From Epithemia pelagica (taxonomy: Eukaryota > Bacillariophyta > Bacillariophyceae > Surirellales > Surirellaceae), in the NCBI GenBank assembly GCA_946965045.2, contig OX337230.1, positions 2,666,001 to 2,730,000 on the forward strand: a stretch of DNA of 64,000 nucleotides, given 5' to 3'. Shown here in pieces: positions 20,365 to 30,356 of the stretch. Under the pieces are notes generated by a model. The model was not told where the DNA came from. It made no database searches and was given only the letters and a program-made list of their open reading frames with translations. A program made the position numbers and the translations under genes. Positions within the stretch are counted from its first letter, which is position 1. Every line of letters begins with the position of its first letter.

Positions 20365-20795
20365 GGAGACTGCAAACACCACTGACCCGCAGGATTTTCT
20401 GACACACCATTCATGTGCTTTTTTGTTACATACACAGTGTCAGAAGACTGTTGATATTGCAAAACTCCAAACATGGGCAACAAGAAGTTTGTATGAACAA
20501 ATTTATTGTGAATTGGAAATTGTGATAAGGATCATTTTTTGACATCTTCCCCAACTTAAGATATTCAGATCTTGTCTTACTGGGAGATAAACTAGGTAAC
20601 GGAGACTGCAAACACCACTGACCTGCAGGATTTTCTGACACACCATTCATGTGCTTTTTTGTTACATACAAAGTGTCAGAAGACTGTTTTGATATCACAA
20701 AACTCCAAACATGGGCGACAAGAAGTTTGTATGAACAAATTTATTGTGAATTGGAAATTGTAATAAGGATCATTTTTTGACATCTTTCCCATAAC
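20365..20795 (-). repeat. 236-bp tandem repeat with a 45-bp insert; decayed coding family
   Basis: GGAGACTGCAAACACCACTG starts copy one at 20365 and copy two at 20601 (period 236 bp). Each shares about 190 bp, and the 45-bp element seen at 15112 lies between them (20557-20600). The minus strand of each copy encodes, with a frame change, CLEFCNINSLLTL then KKHMNGVSENPAGQWCLQS. The plus strand at 26230-26340 encodes the related EYCNINSLVALRATNKRM and NPVGQWCLKSLP. These are decayed copies of one unknown gene family. Confidence 0.8.
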
Positions 20796-20799
20796 AGAT

Positions 20800-20887
20800 G
20801 CAGCCATTGCAATATAAACAGAATCATTGTTGTTGAACATTACACGTGACTTCTTTGCTAGCTAGTACAGAACAAGTAGTAGCGACT
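20800..20887 (+). repeat. Third copy of the 15.7-kb dispersed repeat
   Basis: GCAGCCATTGCAATATAAAC through AACAAGTAGTA matches 15745-15832 with only a few differences. It directly follows the 236-bp tandem repeat. Confidence 0.85.
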
Positions 20888-21189
20888 TTTTTCCTACCCC
20901 TACAGAATTCTGTACAAACGACAGAATTCTGTATCAGTTTATTTTGCGTTTAGCTCTGTCGGAACTCAACAGACGTCTTTCGTTAAGCCCAATTCTGAAA
21001 GAGTATTTCTCCCTGTTGTGTATGGAGACAATCGTGTGATGGGGTTGCTATCAATATAAGGCAGTGTTGTAGCTGTTCTTTATTCACCTTTGCATCCAAT
21101 GGTGTCGAGATGCAACAGATTCTACCCGGAGTTCCACTGGAAAACCCCAGGCCTTTGCACTGGGAGAGAGTGGCACCGACAGGGGGAGG

Positions 21190-22326
21190 CTAACTTAGAG
21201 TAAGGGATAGCCAGTTGGCTGATTGTAGCTTGCCATACATTTCCTTGCATAAGTCAGCACTCAATAAGTCAGCACTCATTGTGGCATCATGAAAATGGAC
21301 AAAGCGACCCAAATGGACAAAACGACCCAGTACTTCTGTGCTCAAAAGTTTATTTTTTAGGTTGCCTTTTAATGAGTCATGTCCTAAGGTTTCTGTTGCA
21401 GGATAGCCACCAGTGGACAGACAAACCAATGCTTTCATGTTGCTCTGGAACATTGAGTCTGCATGGATCCATTGTCCATATGGAGTCGTTCCTTTCTTTG
21501 CAAGATATGCTTGCTTTCTAACAAGTGAACCCAATACTTTTGTAGCAACCTCTTTTACTTTTTCAACCACCTGCCCAATAAGCCATTCACTGAAAGGGTT
21601 TGAAGCACCTTGAAGCATTCATTACTATTTCAACTTGCTGAGTATTGTCACTGATCTTCGCAGCCACATGTTTTCCTCTCTTTGTCAAAGAGTTTTCGTA
21701 CATTTTCACTTCAGATCCATCTTGAGTTTGACCATACATCAGCAGACTTTGTGCATGAAGTCTCAATACTTCACTTTCCTCCTGAGTCAACATCTTATCA
21801 ATAACAACACTGCCATTTTCTTTCACTGACCAGAGAATGTGCTTATCATCAGGCATCATTGGAAGTAGTATTGGGAATTTCCCATGCTCTGGATTGTTCA
21901 ACAGCTTTTTACCCTGATTCTGCAACCTCCTTTTATCAATCATCCTCTGATTACACACAGATTGCCCTGTTTTGTGTTGAGGTGCAGGTTTTTCATCCCT
22001 TCCTAAGGAAACACCGTGCTTCCTCTTCCTCTGGTGCTCAGGACCTTGCTTGACGCCTTTCAACAGGCTCTTTATCAAATGAAGTCTCTTTTGTGCTCAT
22101 TCTGATTGACTTTGCATTGGAGAATGACAGAAAAGTGACGTCTACGGTGTTCAGGCAGGCGGAAATTCTCTCCTGCCCACATACAATAAACTTGCTGTCC
22201 AGCGTTATGCATTGGAGAGAACCGCTTGATTAGCTCATTGGAGATTTGAATTTTTAATATTTGAATTTTGAATACATTTAAAGATTGGACAGAGCCTGCT
22301 AGTTGTGCTATGTACTGTAAATTCAT
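21190..22326 (-). pseudogene. Decayed unknown gene, two frameshifts
   Basis: Three minus ORFs follow one another with small overlaps: 22075-22326 (NELIKRFSPMHNAGQQVYCM), 21587-22078 (DKHILWSVKENGSVVIDKML, TQEESEVLRLHAQSLLMYGQ) and 21190-21618 (EWLIGQVVEKVKEVATKVLG, SLVRKQAYLAKKGTTPYGQW). At each junction the sense continues after a one-base frame change (near 22076 and near 21610), so this was one gene of about 370 codons. The protein is soluble and mixed alpha/beta. I recognise no domain. A short direct repeat (LGRFVH twice) is present near the 3' end. Confidence 0.5.
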
Positions 22327-22477
22327 TATTTCTCAACTACTCCTAGCTCTAAATCACCATACGATAAAGGCACCATCTGCCTGGGTGGGAGTGTAGGACT
22401 TGGGGAAGATAAGGAACTATATAGGATAAAACTGAAGAGAGGTGCAAATGCAGGAAAAATGGAGTTGCGGACTTTGG

Positions 22478-22530
22478 AGGGATGGTGGGTTATACCATCT
22501 CTTCAGAGGGATGGTGGGTTATACCATCGT
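22478..22530 (+). repeat. 29-bp tandem duplication
   Basis: AGGGATGGTGGGTTATACCATC occurs at 22478 and 22507, period 29 bp. It is one of many short tandem duplications in the window. Confidence 0.9.
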
Positions 22531-22601
22531 GTTTGACATTGATGTGCTGTCGTAGAAGTGCTGGCAGGTAAACGGGATTGACCAAGCATTTCATTGAAGC
22601 A

Positions 22602-23338
22602 CTACGTTGCGAAGGCGTTAGATAGGTTGTACAAGGCCTTGTGATGCACATTCGGACCGTGACAATTTTTGTATACTTCTTTGACAAACTCGTACATCAA
22701 CTTGTGCCAGAAACATCTATGCCCTCGAGTTTTGGCAAAAAAAATTCCCGGTCGTTCATGGGACGGTACTTGACTTTGCCATTTGGCTAAGTAAGACTTT
22801 CTTGAATAGGGGCACCAGCAGAAACTGCTGTTATAGCTCCCGCCGAGACCTGGAACAGCATGGAAGCCAAAGTTGAACATGACAATATCTGGTAGACACT
22901 CAACAAAGTCCTGCATATTCAGAGGGACGGGATCCCTGGGCCTCCATAGCTGACAAACATATTGGCTGGGATTTTCATCTTCTGTGCTGGCATCGTCGTC
23001 ATCGGTCTCGTCATCGTCACCGGTGTCAAATTCATCTTGGTACCACTGGCCTCAGTAAAATTGGCGCAAAGATCATCAAGTCGACGTAGGACATCCTCCT
23101 TAGCCCTGCTCTTCTTGTTTTCATAGCCGATAGGAAGTTTCTTCGAGTGATAATCGGGATGAAGAATGACCATAAGTTGTTGGTCTGGTTCTTGCATGAT
23201 TTTGTAGGCTGGAAATTCAGTTGAGATTGTGATCCAAGAATGTGGAGTTGGGAATGTCAATGCTTGCGCAGAAAAATCCCACTTGTCAGCACCATTTCCT
23301 TCAATACAACATGTCCAAATAATTGTTGACCAAATCAT
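22602..23338 (-). pseudogene. Decayed unknown gene with SGNH/esterase-like stretch
   Basis: Two minus ORFs (22919-23338 and 22602-22916) join sensibly at about 22918 through a one-base frame change. After the junction the text is VPLNMQDFVECLPDIVMFNF followed by GFHAVPGLGG. A 'PDIVxFNxGxH' stretch is seen in SGNH/PC-esterase-like proteins, which makes that a weak suggestion only. The N-terminal part (EFPAYKIMQEPDQQLMVILH, EDVLRRLDDLCANFTEASGT) has no recognised motif. The gene is broken by the frameshift and by absence of a clear start. Confidence 0.4.
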
Positions 23339-23353
23339 CAGAAGGATACGGAT

Positions 23354-23435
23354 CAGGGCGTAGTTAATACTTTGAAGAAGATACCTTCATATTGCAGGGC
23401 GTAGTTAATACTTTGAAGAAGATACCTTCATATTG
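23354..23435 (+). repeat. 41-bp tandem duplication
   Basis: CAGGGCGTAGTTAATACTTT starts at 23354 and 23395, two perfect copies of 41 bp up to CATATT. Confidence 0.93.
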
Positions 23436-23595
23436 GGAGGGGCAAAGGGCAAAACATGACTGGTAATTGTGAACCAGACAAATGTAGTGTCTCTTGTGTC
23501 AAAGAAGGGACTCGTGATTGCATGCAACATCATTCGCCCAATGGCCTGACCCAGAATTCTTGTTTAATTCAGGCATATTTTGTGGTAACCAAGTA

Positions 23596-24018
23596 TCATA
23601 GGCAAAGTAATGTCAGAGACTTGCTCCCAAGCTTTACTGAGAAGCCCCCAACCTTTACTGAGAAGCCATCTGCTTGGTCCCCCTCCGTCTTGTGTTTTAT
23701 CTGCACAAGCTGTTGAGGGTTCCACAAAAAGCATTGAGTGACAAGTTCTAAGTGCAAGAAATTTCTTATGAACGCACCTTTCACCTTTGCATCATGTACT
23801 ACCTGTACATCCCAGTTGAACAACCATAAAAATTCCTCCTGTCCAGCTCTCTGATCATCAAAATATTGAGCATTCAGATCTTCTGTCTCCTGAAACAAAG
23901 GAGAAAGTGGAGTGGTTTCATTTGGTGAATTGAACTTATTCCATTCATCTGCAAGCTTGAAGTTGTATGGAACCTGGGCCAAGAAAGTCAGTACTAACTC
24001 AACAGAAGCCTGTTCCAA
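23596..24018 (-). CDS. Unknown ORF fragment, 140 codons
   Basis: The minus frame reads VPYNFKLADEWNKFNSPNET, then QEEFLWLFNWDVQVVHDAKV and ends in a low-complexity repeat (GFSVKVGGFSVKLGS) that comes from a short tandem duplication at 23625-23660. It has good amino acid balance but no recognisable domain. It may be the N-terminal portion of the decayed minus-strand gene at 22602-23338. Confidence 0.33.
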   Translation of the reverse strand: MEQASVELVLTFLAQVPYNFKLADEWNKFNSPNETTPLSPLFQETEDLNAQYFDDQRAGQEEFLWLFNWDVQVVHDAKVKGAFIRNFLHLELVTQCFLWNPQQLVQIKHKTEGDQADGFSVKVGGFSVKLGSKSLTLLCL

Positions 24019-24343
24019 ACGAAGAAGGACCTACCTCTGCAAAAACCACTTTGAGATCTTTTTTGCAGAATCACTTTTTTAAAAAAAATCTTCAAGAGAA
24101 TAAAGAAATTGGAAACAGCAACTTGATTCCCTGTTATGGCAATTGCACGTGTGTGCATGCTCTCGCTTGTGATCACGTGCTCTCGCTTGTGATCAAGCAG
24201 TGCATCAATCCAGAATTGAGACTTTTTTGGATAAAATACTCTTTTTTCTTGACACAGATGGGAAGCGCCTAACTCAGACTTGAACCGCTGAAGCCTTGTC
24301 ATTGGACAAACTTCCAACGGGAACTGAAACATCTTCAGGCAAG

Positions 24344-24393
24344 TCACGTTGACAAACTAGCCCTAATCCTAACCCTTCACGTTGACAAACTAG
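24344..24393 (+). repeat. Telomere-like insert flanked by 17-bp direct repeats
   Basis: TCACGTTGACAAACTAG occurs at 24344-24360 and 24377-24393. Between them lies CCCTAATCCTAACCCT, near-telomeric (CCCTAA-type) sequence of 16 bp. The arrangement is that of an insertion with a target-site duplication. Confidence 0.85.
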
Positions 24394-24723
24394 ACTTAAA
24401 GTAAATCAAAGACTTTTTGAAAAACATAATCACGCAAGGCGGCCCCAGCCTTCTCAGCATAACACTGGATGGTGATTGTTTCAGGTTTTGTTCAGTTCTT
24501 GAGTGGCAACTTGTCCTTAACCCATAGTAGCAGCTAAAGCCGCTGTCCTCAGATGCCCGATCTCTGATTTCGTGTTCTCCGTTGACTCTGAAGTCTTCAA
24601 CCGTCGCCCACTGTAGGTTATGTTAGGGGATTGGTGGTGGACTCTGAATTGAGTTGGCCAGTGGTTGGGTTTTTTCTCATCATCCTTCCGGATCTTTGAT
24701 CTTGTGTTTTACATGCACATGAG

Positions 24724-25607
24724 TTGGCACATGAGGACAGAGGACACCTAGTCAATCTTATGAAGTACAAGCCCGTCAAGTCACCTCTTTCTGAACCTCT
24801 TATCCAGCATTTACAAGAGCACGATAGGAATGTAATCATTCAAAGAAAAATGGGAGGAAGAAGGCTATTATGCATAATGGAAAACAAAAGCTCTCTGCAC
24901 GGAACAGACAAGTACTCCAATGCTCCTTCTGAGCCAAATCTGGAGATTATTTCTCTTCCAAGCCTCAACAAGGTGTTCATGTTCCAAAGCTTCCTTGCAG
25001 TTTCAGACAACATGGATTGTTGTCAATGATAAAGCTTGATACAGATGATGAGTGTTTGGGTGTTACTGCAATGGGAATGAACTTTGAGGACAGTCAAAGC
25101 CAGGAACTACTTTTCCATCGTATTGCCAGGTGACAAGCATGGATTGCACATTCAAGAGTAATTCAAGAAGCTATGTCTGCTAAGAATAATCTTCATAGGG
25201 GTTCATGCAAGGATGGTCTCAATTTGAAATATATTCAGTTTGGATACAGAAAGTCTTATGCGAAACACGATTTGTTTGGTCAATACAAGTTCAAGAAAGG
25301 CATTGATCAGCAGGCCCAAGAGAAACTAGAGGAAGGAATCTCTTCGTTGATCAATGATATTGAATCAATTAGATTCAGGTCACTAAAGTCACCACTTGGA
25401 TTGACTTCATTCAATAACTCCCTCCAACATGCATTAGTCATACCAACTGCTTCTGCTACCAGCAACGATGCAGTTTCAACTCAATTTTCAATTGGATTTG
25501 ACTACTGGAGTCCTGTCCACCAGGACAATAACTACTTCTGGAGCATTCTTGGCTGTGTACCAAGAGAAATCAGCGTTGATGAAAATATCTCCTTCTTAAA
25601 TCCTTGA
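24724..25607 (+). pseudogene. HxD (2-oxoglutarate oxygenase-like) family member, frameshifted
   Basis: The first ORF (24724-25029) reads LQEHDRNVIIQRKMGGRRLL and a later block, then the frame changes near 25025. The second ORF (25173-25607) reads LKYIQFGYRKSYAKHDLFGQ, EKLEEGISSLINDIESIRFR, then STQFSIGFDYWSPVHQDNNY before FWSILGCV. The VHQD followed by aromatic strands resembles the HxD iron-binding strand of a double-stranded beta-helix oxygenase. The distal His strand is missing because the ORF stops at 25607. The same motif appears in the minus-strand gene at 55119. Function inferred from fold type only; moderate confidence. Confidence 0.42.
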
Positions 25608-25710
25608 CTGCGCTGTCCTGCATCCCTGTAGCTACAGAATGGATCTCTTGCCCAAGACTCTGATTCTACATACTAGGAGTACCTTTGTAACATTTCTCTG
25701 CTGCTCTGCA

Positions 25711-25866
25711 ACCAAGAGACATCCCAGGGGTCCCACCAGTAGTAGCTGGATCAATTTTATTGCACGTGGGCAGTGGGCACAGGAGGCGACCAAGAGACAT
25801 CCCATGGGTCCCACTGGTAGTAGCTGGATCATTTTTATTGCATGTGGGCAGTCGACACAGGAGGGA
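25711..25866 (+). repeat. 78-bp tandem duplication
   Basis: ACCAAGAGACATCCCA starts at 25711 and 25789 (period 78 bp, two copies with a handful of differences). Because 78 is a multiple of three, the minus strand reads a 26-residue repeat (AIKMIQLLPVGPMGCLLVA). Confidence 0.9.
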
Positions 25867-25987
25867 AGGAGATGTTGTCCCACACACACCCCCAAGCACA
25901 GATCCTATTGAAGCCTAACAATACTGATAATCCCTGTGGTTTGCCTGTTGAACTGTTCATGACAAGGAAATGAAAAAGTAAGGAACC

Positions 25988-26611
25988 ATGTCACAGCAAG
26001 TCACAACCAACGTATTGGAAATTGGAAAGCCCCACCGATTCTGGGCCACACAGAGTTTCCTGATCTTTGATTATGCCAATAAAACCTTGATGGTGGATGA
26101 TATCATGACATCTGAACCAAAGAAAGATCCCCTTAGCCCTACATCTTCCCGTGAGGGTCACACATGTCAGGCAGATGAATCACCATCTTCCTTTTGTCAG
26201 TTGCCAGATAGGCTGGTGGGAGCACCTGTTTGGAGTATTGCAACATCAATAGTCTTGTGGCACTGCGTGCAACGAATAAGCGCATGAACCTTTGGTCAGT
26301 AAATCCTGTGGGTCAGTGGTGTTTGAAGTCTCTCCCCATGGTCTACAATTCAGATTTAACGTGGAATCATGAAACTCGGCAGTTTGTCATTTTTCAGCAA
26401 GATCACAAAGCCATTTGAAAATGGAAGTATTGTTTGTCCGCTTTTCCTTCCTTACTGCAGGAAGGAAGTTCAGTCAAGTGGTGGTCTCTCCAATCTTTAC
26501 GATAGTCAAAGGCAGGTTTCTTGGGTGGTGAAGAACAGAGAGGTGCAACCAACTTATAAATACACTTCATCCCAAATTGGGGGTATTCCTTGTGAATTCG
26601 CCACTCTGTAG
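25988..26611 (+). pseudogene. Decayed unknown gene, family shared with 20365-20795
   Basis: Three overlapping plus frames share the sense: 25988-26287 (PHRFWATQSFLIFDYANKTL), 26230-26418 (EYCNINSLVALRATNKRMNL, NPVGQWCLKSLPMVYNSDLT, ETRQFVIFQQDHKAI) and 26369-26611 (RQVSWVVKNREVQPTYKY). Two frameshifts (near 26225 and 26400) are needed to join them. The middle part matches, also at the nucleotide level, the minus strand of the tandem repeat at 20365-20795. The protein family is not recognised. Confidence 0.5.
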
Positions 26612-26618
26612 GATGGGG

Positions 26619-27604
26619 CTACAAGTGAGGTAGTGATTCCCAGCCATTGTAAGCGGATGGATCCCCTCTCTTTGGATCCGAGTGCTGCTTCCAAGTGATG
26701 CCATTGTCATCTTCCCATATATCGTATGCTGTTTTGGCCAAATTGCTAGTTGACCAAGGTAGTGATTCCCAGCCATTGTAAATGGATGGATCCCCTCTCT
26801 TTGGATCCGAGCACTGTTTCCAAGTGATGCCATTGTCATCTTCCCATGCATCGTATGCTGTTTTGGCCAAATCGCCAGTTCAGTATCTCCACTAGCTCAC
26901 GTGTCGTGGCTCAGCATTTTCTTTCATAATCATACAACAGAGATTTTGTTTTCCGTACGGTTTTTCCTTCAACCACGACATTGTCATTGTCTTGGGCTTT
27001 TGCGTGACATTTTTGAGGTCACCGAACTCTTGCCTGAATTCCATGCCGACAGTATCAATGTTTTTGCTTTCGAAGCGCCATGCCGTGGTTTGAATTGCTA
27101 TTGCACTGCGATTCTTGGAGAACGTGCTAATGAACTTGGAGGCATACATATGCATACTTTGTTTTGTATCCGCATCCTGTGGACACAATGCGGCACTTGC
27201 TAAGTCTCTTCCGAAAGTAGAATGGCTCCAATGACTTGATGTGTTGGTCTTAGATGAACTGGGCCATGTGTCTGCAGAATTACTATCAGTGCTGGCAAAA
27301 TGCACTACTACTTTTCTGGGTTGAAGATATACCAGTGGATTGGACCAGGGCAGTGACACCCATCCATTCAGCGGCTCAATAGATCGTTTGTTGAATGAGT
27401 GATCGTTTACTGGCAAAGTGTAACCATTTTGTCTGACATTCCAACACCCGTGATCCATTTGCCACCCCATGTACAATAGTAGCACTTGCAGACGCCATTT
27501 GCATCAATTCTCATTAAGCGGACATTACGTTGGTGCTCGATGTAAGGAAACGTCATTCCAGAATTGCTCGTGAGCAGTAACCAATCCCGTCTATAGAGGT
27601 ACAC
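26619..27604 (-). pseudogene. Unknown gene with 43-residue repeats (NGWESLPWS modules)
   Basis: The minus strand at 26619-26870 reads two in-frame copies of a module containing AKTAYDxWEDDNGITWKQ, SDPKRGDPS and YNGWESLP. The DNA period is 129 bp (26631 and 26760). Upstream, 26892-27485 ends an ORF whose N-terminal part has a diverged module (NKRSIEPLNGWVSLPWSNPL). The 5' continuation (27407-27604) reads NVRLMRIDANGVCKCYYCTW in another frame. So this is a repeat-containing protein broken by a stop near 26890 and a frameshift near 27430. The W/D/G-rich modules suggest a small beta-type repeat. No known family named. Confidence 0.45.
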
Positions 27605-27774
27605 AACCAGTCCAATTCAATCTTATCCATACTTTGCATTAAGTAGCATCAAACATATTCTAAAAGAATGACATAGCTAGGTAGCCAGTTGGCAAGACCT
27701 AACTGTAACTGAATGCAACAGACCACTAAACCAATTGATTGCAGTGCAATGTCTCATGCCATGACATGGAAACA

Positions 27775-28029
27775 TCATCTGAGGCTAGCCGATAGGAAAT
27801 TAATGGAAGAAGCAAAAGTAGCTAAAATAATGAATGACAGCCATGGTGAGTAACTAGAGATTCTATTTTCAATGGCCTCAACTACCGAGTCAAACATAGC
27901 CTCTGTTGTATGCACGCTCCATCGGCCTCTCTTAGCAGTGTTGCGATGCTTGGCAATTTGACCAACTCCTGGGATTTGGCGCAGCTTGTTGGCAACATAA
28001 AACATCAAGCCTGTATGTACTCCTTCCAC
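27775..28029 (-). CDS. Short unknown ORF, 84 codons
   Basis: The minus frame reads EGVHTGLMFYVANKLRQIPG, HRNTAKRGRWSVHTTEAMFD and a hydrophobic C-terminus. It is coherent but short, without a recognisable motif, and may be a fragment of the preceding decayed gene on the same strand. Confidence 0.28.
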   Translation of the reverse strand: MEGVHTGLMFYVANKLRQIPGVGQIAKHRNTAKRGRWSVHTTEAMFDSVVEAIENRISSYSPWLSFIILATFASSINFLSASLR

Positions 28030-29320
28030 TAGAACAATACAGCTATTGGCCAGAAATCTGTTCTATTTCAAGATAGCTTTGGTGTAGTTGGGAGCTTCTT
28101 CGGGGACATGTTGAACCTTGTGGAAAATAAAATTCATATTCTTCGAATATTCCTTTTGGAGAATTTGGATCAGTTTCCTAGCATCGTCTTGACGGCACTG
28201 GATGTCATAAGCCTTAGTCGAGACAAACAGAAATGGACAAGAGTGAATTTGTAACTAATTGGGTTTGCTCGATAATGGATAATAACGATGCTGTTTAATC
28301 AGACACGTTTTCTTTCTGATACTGGTGGACACTGGTAGAAAGGGAAGGTGCATACATGCAAGGCAAACCACAACACGTTCGACCTGCTGGTAAAGAAAAG
28401 GGCGACAACAATCAAGTCGACCTTTTGGAGTCGGGAGATAATTTCTGGTTGGGACAGCCCAGAAGATGGGGCGGGCGTCCATTACGATTAGTAGGACGTC
28501 TCGCCCAATCCAAGAAAGCCTGGCAACAAATCTGCTGTTGGGCTTTGGGTCGCTTGGTATGAGAAATGCTATTCCAAAACGATGGAGAACCAGAAGCCAA
28601 CGACCCGAATTCAATTGGACTCTCGCGAGTACCCGCCATCTCGAGCGATAAACAGACCCCTTCGGGAGGTGTGTACTTGACCTTGTAAGGGTTGGGCATC
28701 TTGACAGAAGCAGGTATAAAGAACGCCAATCATCAACACCCAGAGCATTGAGGCTTGCTAGATTGTGCAAATTGGTTGAAGGATGTGCAACTCGCCGAAC
28801 ACTTTCATGAATCGCTCCACAGGTGTCGGTTTGACAGTGTTCCCTGTTCCGTTGTCCCAAATGGAAAATGTGAATACGCTTTTCCATCCAGCCAGAGAAT
28901 AAAAACGGATACTAGCAAACTTGTCCTTCTTCGAGGAGACATACGATCAAGCCTTCGTCCGTGCCTTCGTTGGGCAACTTGCCTCGTCCAATGCCACTGG
29001 TCCAACAACATACGCTACCGATGCGAAGTTGCGAAAGACATGGCTCATCAACGAACGAGACATCCATAGGGGGTCATCATTATTCCTCACGTAGAATCGG
29101 AATAAAACTTGAGCGATTCTCTGATGGTAGAGAACATGTCTCGTGACATGGTGCTCGAGAATGAGGTCGAGCCAAGGAACATCTTAGAACTCCACAACTC
29201 TTTGATTGACGTCAAATTGCAAAGCGATATTGCAATATCGAGTCCCACAGCACACTGGAATAGATTCTTCGGGAGGAGAATCTTCTTAGCGGAACTGCTC
29301 TCTTTTGCAACGAGTTTCTC
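28030..29320. other. No confidently recognised gene
   Basis: Several medium ORFs overlap on both strands (28255-28887 minus, 28412-28729 minus, 28755-29069 plus). The DNA is probably decayed RT-element sequence, since an RT scrap follows immediately, but I find no motif clear enough to name. Confidence 0.35.
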
Positions 29321-29589
29321 TTGGTTGCCTTCAACATGAACTTGTCCCAACGGTCCCTCATCTTTGTAGGCTTCAGCACATGCACCGGAGTTGATAACAA
29401 GAACGAGATCGGACGACGTGATCTTTTCCGATCGCTATTTCGTGATTTCGTCTTCGGTATGATGGCCGCAGGTTCCCTCTCCGAGGAAATGCGACTGCTT
29501 GGATGGCTTATCGACACACGTCGTTTAATCAACTGGTAACGCTTGGTCCAATTGTTCCTGGACCCAAAGCGTAAGAACTTCAAGTTCAC
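29321..29589 (+). pseudogene. RT fragment with LGWLIDTRRLINW motif
   Basis: The plus frame ends SLSEEMRLLGWLIDTRRL then INW and a TAA, after which the same frame continues RLVQLFLDPKRKNFKFTEI. This is the same RT block as in the minus-strand scrap at 17250-17440. Upstream residues (IGRRDLFRSLFRDFVFGMMA) are only loosely RT-like. Truncated on both sides. Confidence 0.5.
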
Positions 29590-29679
29590 GGAGATCTAGA
29601 GTCTGGTTGGAAAAATGAACAATGCATGCAAGGGTATCCCACTCGCCAGGTATTTTAAAGATCGGGTCTGCCAACCAAG

Positions 29680-30090
29680 ATCCGGATCTGCCAAACAAGA
29701 TCCAGAGGCCCCAGCCTTTGTGAAGCTAGCAGAGAATTTTTCCATCGATTTTCCGAACTCGGCAAACCACTCGGCATCGACCTCAACTTCAACAAAACGA
29801 AAATACTGACGGCGACGAATGGTTCCTCTCCCAGCAACATTCTCTCCGACCACATTGAGGACAGACTCCAGGCCGCCTTGGCCCTCCTCTCCCCCAACAA
29901 CCCACAAGACGCCGAATCACCAGGGGAGCCCGATTCCTAGGACAACCAATCGGCTTACAACTCTTCGCCCAATCCTGAATCGACAAAATCCACAACGACA
30001 CTGCAACACTGCACCATCTGGACAACCTGCAGACACAGAGTATTTTATTCAAATACTCCGCGATCCCACCACTGTTTCCAGTGTCCTGGT
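29680..30090 (+). pseudogene. Non-LTR retrotransposon RT, thumb side, frameshifted
   Basis: The plus strand reads FSELGKPLGIDLNFNKTKIL, TATNGSSPSNILSDHIEDRL and SPNNPQDAESPGEP in one frame. After a frame change near 29935 it reads RFLGQPIGLQLFAQS, a stop, IDKIHNDTATLHHLDNLQTQ and SILFKYSAIPPLFPVSWFDR. Blocks of the form G..LN..KT.ILT..NG and G.PIG...FA....DK are typical of the region after the YxDD box in diatom LINE-type RTs. The YxDD box itself is not found. It could be the downstream half of the element type at 1030-1974. Confidence 0.7.
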
Positions 30091-30356
30091 TTGATCGCTG
30101 GGATCCTGGCCGTCGTCTGTTGGGACCGTTGGCGGTTCTTCATTTTGTTGTTGCGCATTCTCTCTGTAGTCCTCTTCGGGTGTGTTGGCTAGATTCTTGG
30201 AGTCGAGGTCTTTTTCTCCTTTGTTTTGGTGGTCCCTCCGGTCCTTCCTCTGCCTCTGGCGTACAATGAACGCTTGCCCTGCTTGGGGCAGTGGCAAAAT
30301 GCGTTTTGTATTGCCATTCCGATCCCAGAGTATGATGCCGCATCGTGTCGAAGGCC

